Assembly: GCA_022710185.1 (NCBI GenBank)
Contig: JAKLHK010000031.1
Location: 1-36,226, forward strand
Length of the DNA stretch: 36,226 nucleotides
Source: Bacteroidota bacterium
Lineage (GTDB): Bacteria > Bacteroidota > Bacteroidia > Bacteroidales > JAGNHN01
Reading direction: 5' to 3'
Below the pieces are notes generated by a model that was not told where the DNA came from, ran no database searches, and saw only the letters and a program-made list of their open reading frames with translations. Position 1 is the stretch's first letter; each line of letters starts with the position of its first letter. Both the position numbers and the translations under genes were made by a program. Below, piece by piece: positions 18,118-26,369 of this stretch.

Positions 18118-18960
18118 ATGATGATCAGGCAGGAACCAGGGATACGGCTGCTGGCCACCGACCTCGACGGTACGCTCCTCGACAGCGGCGGCCGCCTGGC
18201 CGAAGCCAACCGCCAGGCCCTGGTGGCGCTGGGAGAGGCAGGGGTGGTCCGGGTCATCGCCACAGGACGTTCCTGGTATTCCTTCCGCCGTGCACTTCCC
18301 GGTCCCGACCTTCCGGTGGATTACCTCATATGCTCTACAGGGGCCGGCATCATCGACATGAGCAGCGGGGAGCTTATCCGCAGCCTCAGGCTGGGCTCTG
18401 CCCTTGTCGAAAAGACAGAGGCGGCACTCCACGAAGCCGGGGTATCTTTTATCCTTCAGGAAGTCCTACCCGATAACCACCGTTTCCATTACCTGGCGCG
18501 CGAAAGGGTCCCCGACGACTTCCATCGCCGTCTGGCGGCTTATCAGGGCTTCGGTACCCCCCTGATCCGTCCGGGAGGGCCCCGGGAAGCCTCCCAGTTC
18601 CTGGTCATCCTCGAAGGAGGGCCCGAGGCTTTCGAGGGCCTGGCCCAAAGCCTGGAAGGCGTGAAGGTCATCCGCACTACTTCACCCATCGACCATAAAA
18701 CGTGCTGGATGGAGATCTTCCCCCCGGAAGTGAGCAAAGGCCATGCCCTGGAGTGGCTCGCCTGGAGCCTCGGCTACCCTCGCCAGGCCGTGGCAGCCGT
18801 GGGCAACGACTTCAACGACCTGGACATGCTGGATTTTGCCGCCAGGGCCTTCGTTGCCGGCAACGCTCCCCTGGAGCTGAAATTCCAGTACAACGCCCTG
18901 CCCCACCACGATCAGCCTATACTGCCTGAGCTGATGGAGCGTCTGGGAATCAGTATGTAA
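18118..18960 (+). CDS. Cof-type HAD-IIB phosphatase
   Basis: This 280-aa HAD hydrolase of the Cof/YbiV group probably acts on a small phosphorylated metabolite in the cytosol. It shows motif I ATDLDGTLL (nucleophile D15, acid D17), motif II VIATGRS, the C2-type cap in the middle, a motif III lysine in SKGHAL and motif IV GNDFNDLDML. GAGGGGA lies just before the ATG at 18118. It starts 49 bases after the large subunit and may be co-transcribed, but HAD-IIB enzymes are too promiscuous for a functional link to be claimed. Confidence 0.93.
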   Translation: MMIRQEPGIRLLATDLDGTLLDSGGRLAEANRQALVALGEAGVVRVIATGRSWYSFRRALPGPDLPVDYLICSTGAGIIDMSSGELIRSLRLGSALVEKTEAALHEAGVSFILQEVLPDNHRFHYLARERVPDDFHRRLAAYQGFGTPLIRPGGPREASQFLVILEGGPEAFEGLAQSLEGVKVIRTTSPIDHKTCWMEIFPPEVSKGHALEWLAWSLGYPRQAVAAVGNDFNDLDMLDFAARAFVAGNAPLELKFQYNALPHHDQPILPELMERLGISM

Positions 18961-18965
18961 GGGGG

Positions 18966-19403
18966 TCAGCGGGTCTCGCCCGCCATGCCCTTGGAGAGGG
19001 AGAAGAAGGTAAGGTAGGGGTCCTGCTGCCGCGCACGGTTGTAATCCTTCAGCCACGACCAGTAGTTGCCCAGGGCCCTGTTGGTGCGTGCCCTGATGAT
19101 ATAGGCATTGGTGTACTTAGGATCAAGCTGCAAGGTCTTGTTCAGGTCGGGAAGGGCGCGGCTGTGCTCTCCCTTCATGTAGCGGCAGTACCCGCGAAGA
19201 AAGTAAGCGTCGGCATTGCCCGCGTCGATGGCGATGAGCTTGTCCAGGGTCTGCTCCGCCACCGCGTAGTTTTCCTTGTTCACGTTCTCCAGGGCGAAAC
19301 GCAGGAGCTCGGCCTTGCGTTCCTTCGTCTGTGCACCGGTGGGCGCCAGAAAGAACGACATCATCAGCAGCAAGATCGAAAGGTTAAGCATGGGGGCCTT
19401 CAT
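18966..19403 (-). CDS. Small secreted TPR protein
   Basis: This 145-aa protein has a signal peptide (about 1-25, ending PTGAQ) and two to three tetratricopeptide repeats (AVAEQTLDKLIAIDAGNADA, then AYFLRGYCRYMKGEHSRALPDL, then LDPKYTNAYIIRARTNRAL). It is probably periplasmic and acts in protein-protein contacts; the partner is unknown. I start at ATG 19403; a TTG codon lies immediately before it. It converges on the HAD gene with only a 5-base gap and diverges from the second receiver/PPDK gene. Confidence 0.85.
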   Translation of the reverse strand: MKAPMLNLSILLLMMSFFLAPTGAQTKERKAELLRFALENVNKENYAVAEQTLDKLIAIDAGNADAYFLRGYCRYMKGEHSRALPDLNKTLQLDPKYTNAYIIRARTNRALGNYWSWLKDYNRARQQDPYLTFFSLSKGMAGETR

Positions 19404-19428
19404 CAAACGATAGACGGATAAGCGGGCT

Positions 19429-19436
19429 TAAAGTTA
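19429..19436 (-). promoter_or_regulatory. Candidate -7 box for the TPR gene
   Basis: TAACTTTA on the minus strand is one mismatch from TAnnTTTG and lies 25 bases before the TPR start codon. I see no convincing -33 element. Confidence 0.3.
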
Positions 19437-19548
19437 CAGAGGGGGACACATCTTTCGCAAGTGGGGCACACCAACAAAGGGCATTCCTGTCCCTCTGCGG
19501 CTGTTCGCTGCATAGCCAACACCCGGTACTACGGTCCGGCGAATACCT

Positions 19549-19556
19549 TACCTTTG
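19549..19556 (+). promoter_or_regulatory. -7 promoter box of receiver/PPDK gene 2
   Basis: TACCTTTG is a full match to the Bacteroidota TAnnTTTG element and lies 19 bases before the ATG at 19576, which supports that start. The -33 side is not clear. The paralog at 2155 has the near-identical TACCTTTA at 2104-2111. Confidence 0.5.
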
Positions 19557-19575
19557 TTACTCCAGCCTTTAACCT

Positions 19576-22500
19576 ATGCCTTCCAAACCCAGTCCCATCG
19601 CCGCCCAGAAGGTCTATTTCAACGATACTTCCTTCCAGAGCCTCATGAAGAAGCGCATCTATCACGTGCTGCTCATCTCCAGCGCCTACGACGCCTTCAT
19701 GCTGGAAGATGATGGCCGGGTGGACGAACAGATCTTCAACGAATATGTCTCCCTCAACCTGCGCTATCCCCCGCAGTTCATCCAGGCCACCACCGAGGAG
19801 CAAGCCTTCAGCATCCTGGAGGAACACAACATCGACCTCATCATTTCCATGCTCAGCCCCGAGGATGAAGATACCTTTGCCCTCGCCCGCCGCATCAAGA
19901 CCCGCTTTCCACGCATCCCCATCGTGGTGCTGACGCCCTTCAGCAGAGAAGTCTCCATCAAGGTCAACCATGAAGACCTTAAAGCCATAGACTACGTCTT
20001 CTCCTGGCTCGGCAACACCGACCTGCTGCTGGCCATCATCAAGCTGGTGGAGGACAAGTGGAACACCGAGCCGGATGTGAGGGAGGTAGGGGTACAGGTC
20101 ATTATCCTGGTCGAAGACAGCATCCGCTTCTATTCCAGTTACCTTCCCAACATATACAAGATCATCTTCAAGCAGTCGAAGTCCTTCATGACGGAGGGGC
20201 TCAACGAGCACCAGAAGATGCTTCGCATGCGGGGACGCCCCAAGATCCTGCTGGCCACCACCTACGAAGAGGCCGTCGCCTTCTACGAGAAATACAAGGA
20301 AAACCTGCTGGGCATCATTTCTGACATCAAGTACAAGAGGAATGGAGTGGAAGACCCCGAGGCCGGCCTGCTGCTCTGCCGCAAGGTGAAGAGCGACGAC
20401 CCTTTCATGCCCATCCTGCTGCAGAGCTCCGAGCTCGGACTGGCCGAAAAGGCCAAAGAGCTGGGGGTGGGCTTCATCAACAAGAACTCCAAGACCCTTA
20501 GCATTGAGCTGAAGAACTTCATCCGGGAGTATTTTGCCTTCGGCGATTTTGTGTTTATGGACCCTGAAACACGCCAGGAGGTAGGACGGGCGGCCGACCT
20601 CAAGGCCCTGCAGGAGTCCATCTTCAGCCTCCCCGATAGCGTATTCTATTATCATACCTCCCGGAATCATTTCAGCAAGTGGCTCAACGCCAGGGCGCTG
20701 TTCCCTCTTGCACGACTGTTCAAGGAGCTCAGGCCCGATGATTTCAAGGACCTGGACGAGGTGCGCCGTTTCCTCTTCGATGCCATCGCCAATTTCCGCT
20801 TCAGCAAGGCCCGCGGGGTTATCGCTGAGTTCAACCGCGAACGTTTCGACGAATACCTCAGCTTCACCCGCATAGGGGAGGGGAGCATAGGCGGTAAAGC
20901 CCGAGGCATCGCATTCCTCGACTCCCTCATCAAGCGTAATCACCTCTTCGACCGCTTTCCCGAGGTGCTCATCTCCACTCCGCGAACCGTGGTGCTATGC
21001 ACCGACATCTTCGACGAGTTCATGGAGGAGAACAACCTCTATCGTTTTGCGCTCAGCGACGCACCCGACGAGGAAATCCTCCAGCACTTCGTATCGGCCC
21101 GCCTGCCTTTCCGCATCCATGAGGACCTGTACACCTTCATCTCCGTGGTGAACAACCCCATCGCCATCCGCTCCTCCAGCCTGCTCGAAGATTCCCACTA
21201 CCAGCCTTTTGCCGGGATCTATTCCACCTATATGATCCCCCACATCGCCAACAACGAACGGCTGATGATCGAGAACCTGAGCAATGCCATCAAGAGTGTC
21301 TATGCCTCGGCCTTCTTCAAATCGTCCAAATCCTACATGGCAGCCACGTCCAATGTCATCGACATGGAAAAGATGGCCATAGTGCTGCAGGAGGTGATTG
21401 GCAGAAAATACGGCGACCGCTTCTATCCCACGGTCTCGGGTGTGGCGCGTTCCATCAATTTCTATCCTATCCACCCCGAGAAGGCCGACGACGGTATTGC
21501 CAATGTGGCGCTGGGCCTGGGCAAGTATATCGTAGACGGGGGTCAGACCCTCCGCTTCTCCCCACGTTTTCCCCGCAAGTTACTCCAGCTGGCCTCCCCT
21601 GAAATGGCCCTGCGCGAAACGCAGAAGCACTTCTATGCCCTCGATCTGAGCCCGGAAGCTTTCCGACCAACCGTCGATGACGGGGCCAACCTCCGCCAGA
21701 TCCGCGTCGCCGATGCCGAAAAGGATGGGTCACTCAAACATATCGCTTCCACTTTTGACCTCGACAACCACATTATCCGCGACGGGGTGGGCCACGAGGG
21801 GCGTAAGCTCATCACCTTCTGCAACGTGCTGCAGCATAATGTTTTCCCTCTCGCTGATATCCTCAGCACCTGCCTCGAAGTGGGGCAGCGGGAGATGAAC
21901 AAGCCCATTGAGATCGAGTTTGCCGTAGAGCTCAACCCACCCCGGGACCAGCCCAGGATCTTCAATATCCTGCAGATCCGGCCCATCGTCGACAATAAGG
22001 AAAGCATCGATGAAGACCTGGAACAGGTGGATCCCGGCGATGCCGTAATCACCTGCCGTTCTGCCCTGGGCAATGGCATCATGCGGAGCATCACGGACCT
22101 GGTCTATGTGAAGCCCGAAAGCTTCGAGGCCTCGGCCAATCCCCACATCGCCGAGCGAATGGCCGAGGTCAACGACCGCTTCCTGAAAGAAAACCGCAAT
22201 TACGTCCTGGTCGGCCCCGGCCGCTGGGGTTCCTCCGATCCCTGGCTGGGCATCCCGGTCAAATGGCCCCACATTTCTGCGGCCCGCCTCATCGTGGAAT
22301 CGGGCCTCGACGACTACCGCATTGATCCCAGTCAGGGTACCCATTTCTTCCAGAACCTCACCTCGTTCCGTGTGGGGTATTTCACCATCAATCCTTACAT
22401 CAGCGATGGCTCCTACGATCTCGACTTCCTGCGGCAGCAGGAGGCCTTCTATGAGGATGAATACCTGAGGCACATACGTTTCAGCGAGCCCCTGGTCGTC

Positions 22501-22578
22501 AAGATTGACGGCCGGCGCAACCTGGGGGTGGTGTTCAAACCGGGGAAAGGGAACGGGGAGGTCAGGGACCCACAATAA
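19576..22578 (+). CDS. Tandem receiver / PPDK_N ATP-grasp protein (1000 aa)
   Basis: This is a paralog of the protein at 2155, without its GAF-like front end. A degenerate receiver (about 25-150) has SS where the acidic pair should be and Met at the phosphoacceptor site. A second receiver (172-320) keeps E180/D181, D250 and K303, with the same extra segment between strand 1 and strand 2 as the paralog. The PPDK_N ATP-grasp region shows GSIGGKARG (about 435), RSSSLLEDS (about 531), QIRP (about 800) and GPGRWG (about 880). No phosphohistidine or PEP-binding domain follows. The function is probably ATP-dependent signalling or phosphotransfer, but the acceptor is unknown. Its stop overlaps the convergent small gene by 17 bases. 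Confidence 0.85.
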   Translation: MPSKPSPIAAQKVYFNDTSFQSLMKKRIYHVLLISSAYDAFMLEDDGRVDEQIFNEYVSLNLRYPPQFIQATTEEQAFSILEEHNIDLIISMLSPEDEDTFALARRIKTRFPRIPIVVLTPFSREVSIKVNHEDLKAIDYVFSWLGNTDLLLAIIKLVEDKWNTEPDVREVGVQVIILVEDSIRFYSSYLPNIYKIIFKQSKSFMTEGLNEHQKMLRMRGRPKILLATTYEEAVAFYEKYKENLLGIISDIKYKRNGVEDPEAGLLLCRKVKSDDPFMPILLQSSELGLAEKAKELGVGFINKNSKTLSIELKNFIREYFAFGDFVFMDPETRQEVGRAADLKALQESIFSLPDSVFYYHTSRNHFSKWLNARALFPLARLFKELRPDDFKDLDEVRRFLFDAIANFRFSKARGVIAEFNRERFDEYLSFTRIGEGSIGGKARGIAFLDSLIKRNHLFDRFPEVLISTPRTVVLCTDIFDEFMEENNLYRFALSDAPDEEILQHFVSARLPFRIHEDLYTFISVVNNPIAIRSSSLLEDSHYQPFAGIYSTYMIPHIANNERLMIENLSNAIKSVYASAFFKSSKSYMAATSNVIDMEKMAIVLQEVIGRKYGDRFYPTVSGVARSINFYPIHPEKADDGIANVALGLGKYIVDGGQTLRFSPRFPRKLLQLASPEMALRETQKHFYALDLSPEAFRPTVDDGANLRQIRVADAEKDGSLKHIASTFDLDNHIIRDGVGHEGRKLITFCNVLQHNVFPLADILSTCLEVGQREMNKPIEIEFAVELNPPRDQPRIFNILQIRPIVDNKESIDEDLEQVDPGDAVITCRSALGNGIMRSITDLVYVKPESFEASANPHIAERMAEVNDRFLKENRNYVLVGPGRWGSSDPWLGIPVKWPHISAARLIVESGLDDYRIDPSQGTHFFQNLTSFRVGYFTINPYISDGSYDLDFLRQQEAFYEDEYLRHIRFSEPLVVKIDGRRNLGVVFKPGKGNGEVRDPQ

Positions 22579-22918
22579 TCACGGAGCTGCTCTCTCGCCG
22601 GCTCCCGTCGTGTTCGATGAGCAGGTAAGGACCCTTGGGCAGTTCGCCCAGGTCTACGGCCTGGAAGTAGGTCCCGGGCTGCATCACCGGGATGCTGAAC
22701 ACCAGCACCTCATCGCCCTGCATGTTCAGCAGCCGGAAATGATAGGTGCCCGCCTGCAGGGCCTGCACTTCGATGATGGCCTGGCCACGCACCGGATGGG
22801 GCATGACCTTCACGGTCCTGCGGCCCCCTTCACCGGGCCGGACACCAGCCTGGGCTGCAGGAGCCATAAGGGTCAGGGATATCAGTAGGACAAGCAGGGA
22901 CAGCGTTCGTTGGGGCAT
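22562..22918 (-). CDS. Small exported protein resembling a lone T9SS C-terminal domain
   Basis: This 118-aa protein starts with a clear signal peptide (MPQRTLSLLVLL...PAAQA). Almost all the rest is a single beta-rich domain resembling a T9SS sorting tail (VKVMPHPV, then YHFRLLNMQGDEV, then LPKGPYLLIE). There is no passenger domain. The frame is open another 61 codons upstream, but that stretch lacks features and the signal peptide fixes the start at 22918. It may be a tiny surface protein or a tail-only relict. It converges on, and overlaps by 17 bases, the second receiver/PPDK gene. Confidence 0.75.
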   Translation of the reverse strand: MPQRTLSLLVLLISLTLMAPAAQAGVRPGEGGRRTVKVMPHPVRGQAIIEVQALQAGTYHFRLLNMQGDEVLVFSIPVMQPGTYFQAVDLGELPKGPYLLIEHDGSRRESSSVIIVGP

Positions 22919-22950
22919 AAGGCAATAGGTTCTCAGGGCACTTGTATATT

Positions 22951-22971
22951 CCGCGCAGACCTCCTGCGCGG
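22951..22971. repeat. Hairpin upstream of small T9SS-tail gene
   Basis: CCGCGCA and TGCGCGG form a perfect 7-bp stem with a 7-base loop, 33 bases before the start of the minus-strand gene. There is no T run. It could be a regulatory hairpin or chance in GC-rich DNA. Confidence 0.35.
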
Positions 22972-23059
22972 GAACGCCACAAAGATAGCCCCGGCCCCTG
23001 GGCAGAGTAAAGTCACGTTCAAGGAACGGCAAGGGAGCAACAGTTAACGGTAGCGTACT

Positions 23060-23110
23060 GAGTGCGGAGTGCGAGGAAAAGGGTTGCTGTCTCGCGCTCA
23101 CACTCGCACT
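23060..23110. repeat. Dispersed GAGTGCG hairpin element, copy 1
   Basis: Two tandem GAGTGCG units are followed by a near-constant middle and a CTCGCACT arm. AGTGCGAG (23068-23075) pairs with CTCGCACT (23103-23110). It lies between a divergent gene pair. Related copies are at 25633 and 32370. Confidence 0.75.
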
Positions 23111-23133
23111 GTGTTTTTCTCCGCTTCATCGCC

Positions 23134-23141
23134 TAACTTTG
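23134..23141 (+). promoter_or_regulatory. -7 promoter box of the lipoprotein operon
   Basis: TAACTTTG matches the TAnnTTTG consensus exactly, with a T-rich stretch (GTTTTTC) about 15-20 bases upstream that could be the -33 region. The ATG lies 17 bases downstream, supporting the start at 23159. Confidence 0.5.
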
Positions 23142-23158
23142 TCCCACATGCCCGTATT

Positions 23159-23725
23159 ATGAAAAGAATACTTGTCCCCTGCGCCCTGCTCATCTGGGCC
23201 CTGCTCCTCTCCTCCTGCGGAACGGACACCGGAGAACAGGGTGAGGTAGTCACCCGTAGGATACAGTACGATGTCACCATTAAAAGTCCCGATCCTACCT
23301 ACGACTGGTGGGTGCAGAACATCGAAGGGCAGGATCGTGAGGCCCTGGTGCGCGACCTGCTGTCTGCTGCCTACGAGGGTAGGGTCAAGGCCTGGGACAT
23401 CTTCCACCAGCCACTGAGCCCGGAACAGGTGAAAGCCATCGGCAACCGCACCGATACCCTGACCTACCAGCGCAGCGAAGAGCCGTATGACCTCTATGAT
23501 ACCGTGGTCACGCAGACGCTCAGCCTCAACGACATCACCCGCATCCGCTTCCTGGAGGAATGGCGCAGCGATGCCTCCGGTTTTGGACTCAGCAAGCGGG
23601 TCATCGGCATATGTCCCCTGCTCGAACGCTATGGCCCCGAAGGCGAGCTGCGTGGCTACATGCCCATGTTCTGGATTTATTATGATCCGGAATACCCCGG
23701 CGTGTTCACCGCCGGCGCTCCCTGA
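23159..23725 (+). CDS. GldN-like lipoprotein
   Basis: This 188-aa protein begins with a lipoprotein signal, MKRILVPCALLIWALLLSSCG, whose lipobox is LLSSCG with the acylated cysteine at residue 20. The mature part recalls GldN/PorN of the type IX secretion and gliding machinery: a middle ITRIRFLEEW, then SKRVIGICPLLER, and the ending LRGYMPMFWIYYDPEY. GldN itself is usually longer and carries a signal peptide without a lipobox, so this may be a GldN paralog or a distant relative. It starts a probable operon with the M16 peptidase 23 bases downstream. The assignment rests on motif resemblance only. Confidence 0.6.
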   Translation: MKRILVPCALLIWALLLSSCGTDTGEQGEVVTRRIQYDVTIKSPDPTYDWWVQNIEGQDREALVRDLLSAAYEGRVKAWDIFHQPLSPEQVKAIGNRTDTLTYQRSEEPYDLYDTVVTQTLSLNDITRIRFLEEWRSDASGFGLSKRVIGICPLLERYGPEGELRGYMPMFWIYYDPEYPGVFTAGAP

Positions 23726-23748
23726 GCTCCCTCCCCGCCATCCTGCCC

Positions 23749-24978
23749 ATGGACATCAGCCGACATACGCTTTCCAACGGCATCCGCCTGGTACACGTGA
23801 CCACCACCTCCCTGGTGGCCCATGCCGGCGTATTCCTCAATACCGGTTCCCGCGACGAGCAGCCCCTGGAGAACGGCCTGGCCCATTTCATCGAGCATGT
23901 GCTCTTCAAGGGGACACGACGTCGCAAGGCCTTCCAGGTGCTCAGCCGCCTGGAGAACGTAGGCGGTGACCTCAACGCCTTCACCACCAAGGAAGATACA
24001 TGCATCTACGCTTCTTTCCTTCCAGAACATTACGACCGCACCCTGGAACTTTTCGCCGACATCCTTTACGACTCCACTTTCCCTGAACGGGAGCTGAAGA
24101 AGGAGAAGGAAGTGATCCTGGACGAGATCAACGGCTACCTCGACACCCCGTTTGAACAGATCTTCGACGAGTTCGAAGAGCAGCTCTTCAACGGCCATCC
24201 CCTGGGGCGCAATATCCTGGGCACTCCGGAGCATCTGCGCGCCTTCGGAAGGGAGGAGGTGCTGGCCTTCATCCAGCGCAACTACCGTAATGCCGGCACC
24301 GTCATCGCCTCGGCCGGCCCTATCCCCCCAAGGCGTTTCTTTCACCGGGCGCAACGATGGTTCGAGTCGCGCGGCACCGCCGGTGGGGAAAGGCCCCGTC
24401 AGCCCGTCAACGGCTATACCCCTACCCAGCGCAGTGTGGAGCGGCCCGGATACCAGACCCACTGCATCCTGGGCTGCAGGGCTTATCCCGTCGACCACCC
24501 CGGCCATTTTCCCTTGCTGCTGCTCAACAATATCCTGGGCGGCCCCGGCATGAACAGCCGCCTCAACCTCAGCCTTCGCGAGCGCCACGGGCTCACCTAC
24601 CATGTGGAGTCCGGCTACCACCCCTATTCCGATACGGGCATCTTTGAGGTTTACCTGGGTACCGAGAACGCCAACCTGGAGCGGGCCTCCGATCTCGCCC
24701 TGCGCGAGATCGCCCGCCTGCGCACCCTTCCCCTGGGTGGTCTGCAGCTGCAGCGCGCCCGCCAGCAGCTCAAGGGGCAGATCGCCATCGCCGGGGAGTC
24801 CAACCTCAACCTCATGCTGGCCCTGGGTAAGAGCGTCCTGAGCCGCGACCGCACCGAGACCCTCGAGGACGTCTACCGCCGGATCGACGCCATCGGCAGC
24901 GATTCCCTGCTGGAGGTGGCCCGTGAAGCCCTCGATCCCTCAATATTCAGCCGTCTCATCTTCCGGACCCCCGAATGA
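23749..24978 (+). CDS. M16 family zinc peptidase
   Basis: This 409-aa insulinase/mitochondrial-processing-peptidase-like protein is of about the usual length for a single-unit bacterial M16B enzyme. The inverted zinc motif HFIEH gives H46, E49 and H50, and the third ligand E126 lies exactly 76 residues later in VILDEINGY, so it should be catalytically active. The C-terminal half has the typical second domain with GGPGMNSRL and RERHGLTYHVES. There is no signal peptide. Its stop overlaps the start of the O-methyltransferase gene as ATGA. Confidence 0.95.
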   Translation: MDISRHTLSNGIRLVHVTTTSLVAHAGVFLNTGSRDEQPLENGLAHFIEHVLFKGTRRRKAFQVLSRLENVGGDLNAFTTKEDTCIYASFLPEHYDRTLELFADILYDSTFPERELKKEKEVILDEINGYLDTPFEQIFDEFEEQLFNGHPLGRNILGTPEHLRAFGREEVLAFIQRNYRNAGTVIASAGPIPPRRFFHRAQRWFESRGTAGGERPRQPVNGYTPTQRSVERPGYQTHCILGCRAYPVDHPGHFPLLLLNNILGGPGMNSRLNLSLRERHGLTYHVESGYHPYSDTGIFEVYLGTENANLERASDLALREIARLRTLPLGGLQLQRARQQLKGQIAIAGESNLNLMLALGKSVLSRDRTETLEDVYRRIDAIGSDSLLEVAREALDPSIFSRLIFRTPE

Positions 24979-25634
24979 TAGAATTTTCTGAACTATTGCT
25001 CCGCTATGCTGAGGAGCACAGCAGTCCCGGCCCGGCCCGCCTGGCACACATTCAGCGCGAGACCTGGCTGAAGACCGCCTATCCCAACATGCTCAGCAGC
25101 CCCCTTCAGGGCGGACTGCTACGTATGATCAGCCGGATGCTCCGGCCCCGTAACGTGGTGGAAATCGGCACCTTCACCGGGTACTCCAGCCTTTGCCTGG
25201 CCCTGGGATTGGCGGAAGGCGGCCAGGTACACACCATCGAACGCAACTCCGAGCTGGAAGCCATGATCCGCGACCACCTGGAGGGCTATGGCCTGGGAGA
25301 ACAGATCATCCTTCACCTGGGTGAAGCCCTGGACGTGATCCCCCGCCTGCCTTTACCCTTCGACCTGGCCTTCATCGACGGCGACAAGCCGGAGTACACC
25401 GCCTACTACGAGGCCCTGGTTCCGCGCATGCGCCCCGGGGGCATCATCCTGGCGGATAACGTATTATGGGGGGGTAAGGTGGCCGATCCCCAGGCCTGCG
25501 ACAAGGACACCCTTGGTATCCGGGCCTTCAATGAGCACGTCCGCAACGACCCCCGCACCCAGCAACTCATGCTGCCCCTGCGCGACGGTCTGAGCGTGAT
25601 CAGCGTGGAAGTTCAATTGATGGGAAAGCATTGA
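24975..25634 (+). CDS. Class I SAM O-methyltransferase
   Basis: This 219-aa protein is of the CCoAOMT-like/TrmR O-methyltransferase family. It shows the SAM-binding motif VVEIGTFTGYSSL, the acidic loop HTIERN, the metal-site segment FDLAFIDGDKPEY and ADNVLWGGKV. Members methylate catechol-type small molecules or, in some bacteria, tRNA; the substrate cannot be chosen here. It is translationally coupled to the M16 peptidase by a 4-base overlap. The stop codon sits in the first bases of hairpin element copy 2. Confidence 0.93.
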   Translation: MIEFSELLLRYAEEHSSPGPARLAHIQRETWLKTAYPNMLSSPLQGGLLRMISRMLRPRNVVEIGTFTGYSSLCLALGLAEGGQVHTIERNSELEAMIRDHLEGYGLGEQIILHLGEALDVIPRLPLPFDLAFIDGDKPEYTAYYEALVPRMRPGGIILADNVLWGGKVADPQACDKDTLGIRAFNEHVRNDPRTQQLMLPLRDGLSVISVEVQLMGKH

Positions 25635-25677
25635 GTGCGGAGTGCGAGGAAAAGAGTTGCAGTCTCGCACTCACACT
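25633..25677. repeat. Dispersed GAGTGCG hairpin element, copy 2
   Basis: This copy has the same GAGTGCG-GAGTGCG-AGGAAAAG..TTGC..GTCTCGC..CTCACACT layout as copy 1. AGTGCGAG (25641-25648) pairs with CTCGCACT (25664-25671). It lies between two convergent genes and overlaps the O-methyltransferase stop codon, so it could act at the RNA 3' end. Confidence 0.8.
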
Positions 25678-25709
25678 TCAAACTCATGGGTTCGGGTATG
25701 GCTTGTGGA

Positions 25710-26237
25710 TCAACCCCCAACCCCTCTTCTTACCCTGAACCGGAAGCTTACCGAGGCAAGCTCTTCGTTGGCCTGCACTATCTTCTTGCCCAGGTTTTTC
25801 TTGTAGGCCAGCATACGTTCCATCACCTCGGGCTGGCCAGTGGCGATGATCTGCACGGCCAGCAGCCCGGCGTTCTGGGCGGCGTCGAGGCCGACAGTAG
25901 CCACCGGGATGCCTGGAGGCATCTGCAGGATGCTCAGGATGGAGTCCCAGCCGTCGATCGAGATGCCAGCCTTGATAGGAACCCCGATAACCGGCAGGGT
26001 TGTGGAGGCGGCGATGACCCCGGGCAGGTGGGCGGCGCCCCCGGCCCCGGCAATGATAACCTTAACGCCCCTCTCCCGGGCATTCACGGCGAAGTCGTGG
26101 ACCAGTTCAGGGGTGCGGTGGGCGCTCAGAGCGTTGAGCTCGAAAGGGATCTCCAGCTCGTCCAGAACGCGGCAGGCTTTCTCCATGACCGGCATGTCCG
26201 AAGTGCTGCCCATAATAATGCTGACCAGTGGGTGCAT
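25710..26237 (-). CDS. purE: N5-carboxyaminoimidazole ribonucleotide mutase
   Basis: This 175-aa class I PurE interconverts N5-CAIR and CAIR in purine synthesis. It shows MGSTSDMPVM, the catalytic SAHRTPE loop and AGAGGAAHLPGV. The start at 26237 (MHPLVSIIMGS) gives the standard N-terminus; the frame is open 36 codons further upstream but that part is unlike PurE. The partner purK is not in the window. The gene diverges from the NYN-domain gene. Confidence 0.96.
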   Translation of the reverse strand: MHPLVSIIMGSTSDMPVMEKACRVLDELEIPFELNALSAHRTPELVHDFAVNARERGVKVIIAGAGGAAHLPGVIAASTTLPVIGVPIKAGISIDGWDSILSILQMPPGIPVATVGLDAAQNAGLLAVQIIATGQPEVMERMLAYKKNLGKKIVQANEELASVSFRFRVRRGVGG

Positions 26238-26369
26238 AGGATGTGTTTTTGGGTGATTAAAAATACACAATGAAGAAACAAGGTGGCCCCGCTCTTGTTC
26301 ACTATTCCAGCGGTGGTCAACGGAAAAAAGCCCTACATTCGCCACCCCAATAAAAACCTATAAAAAACT

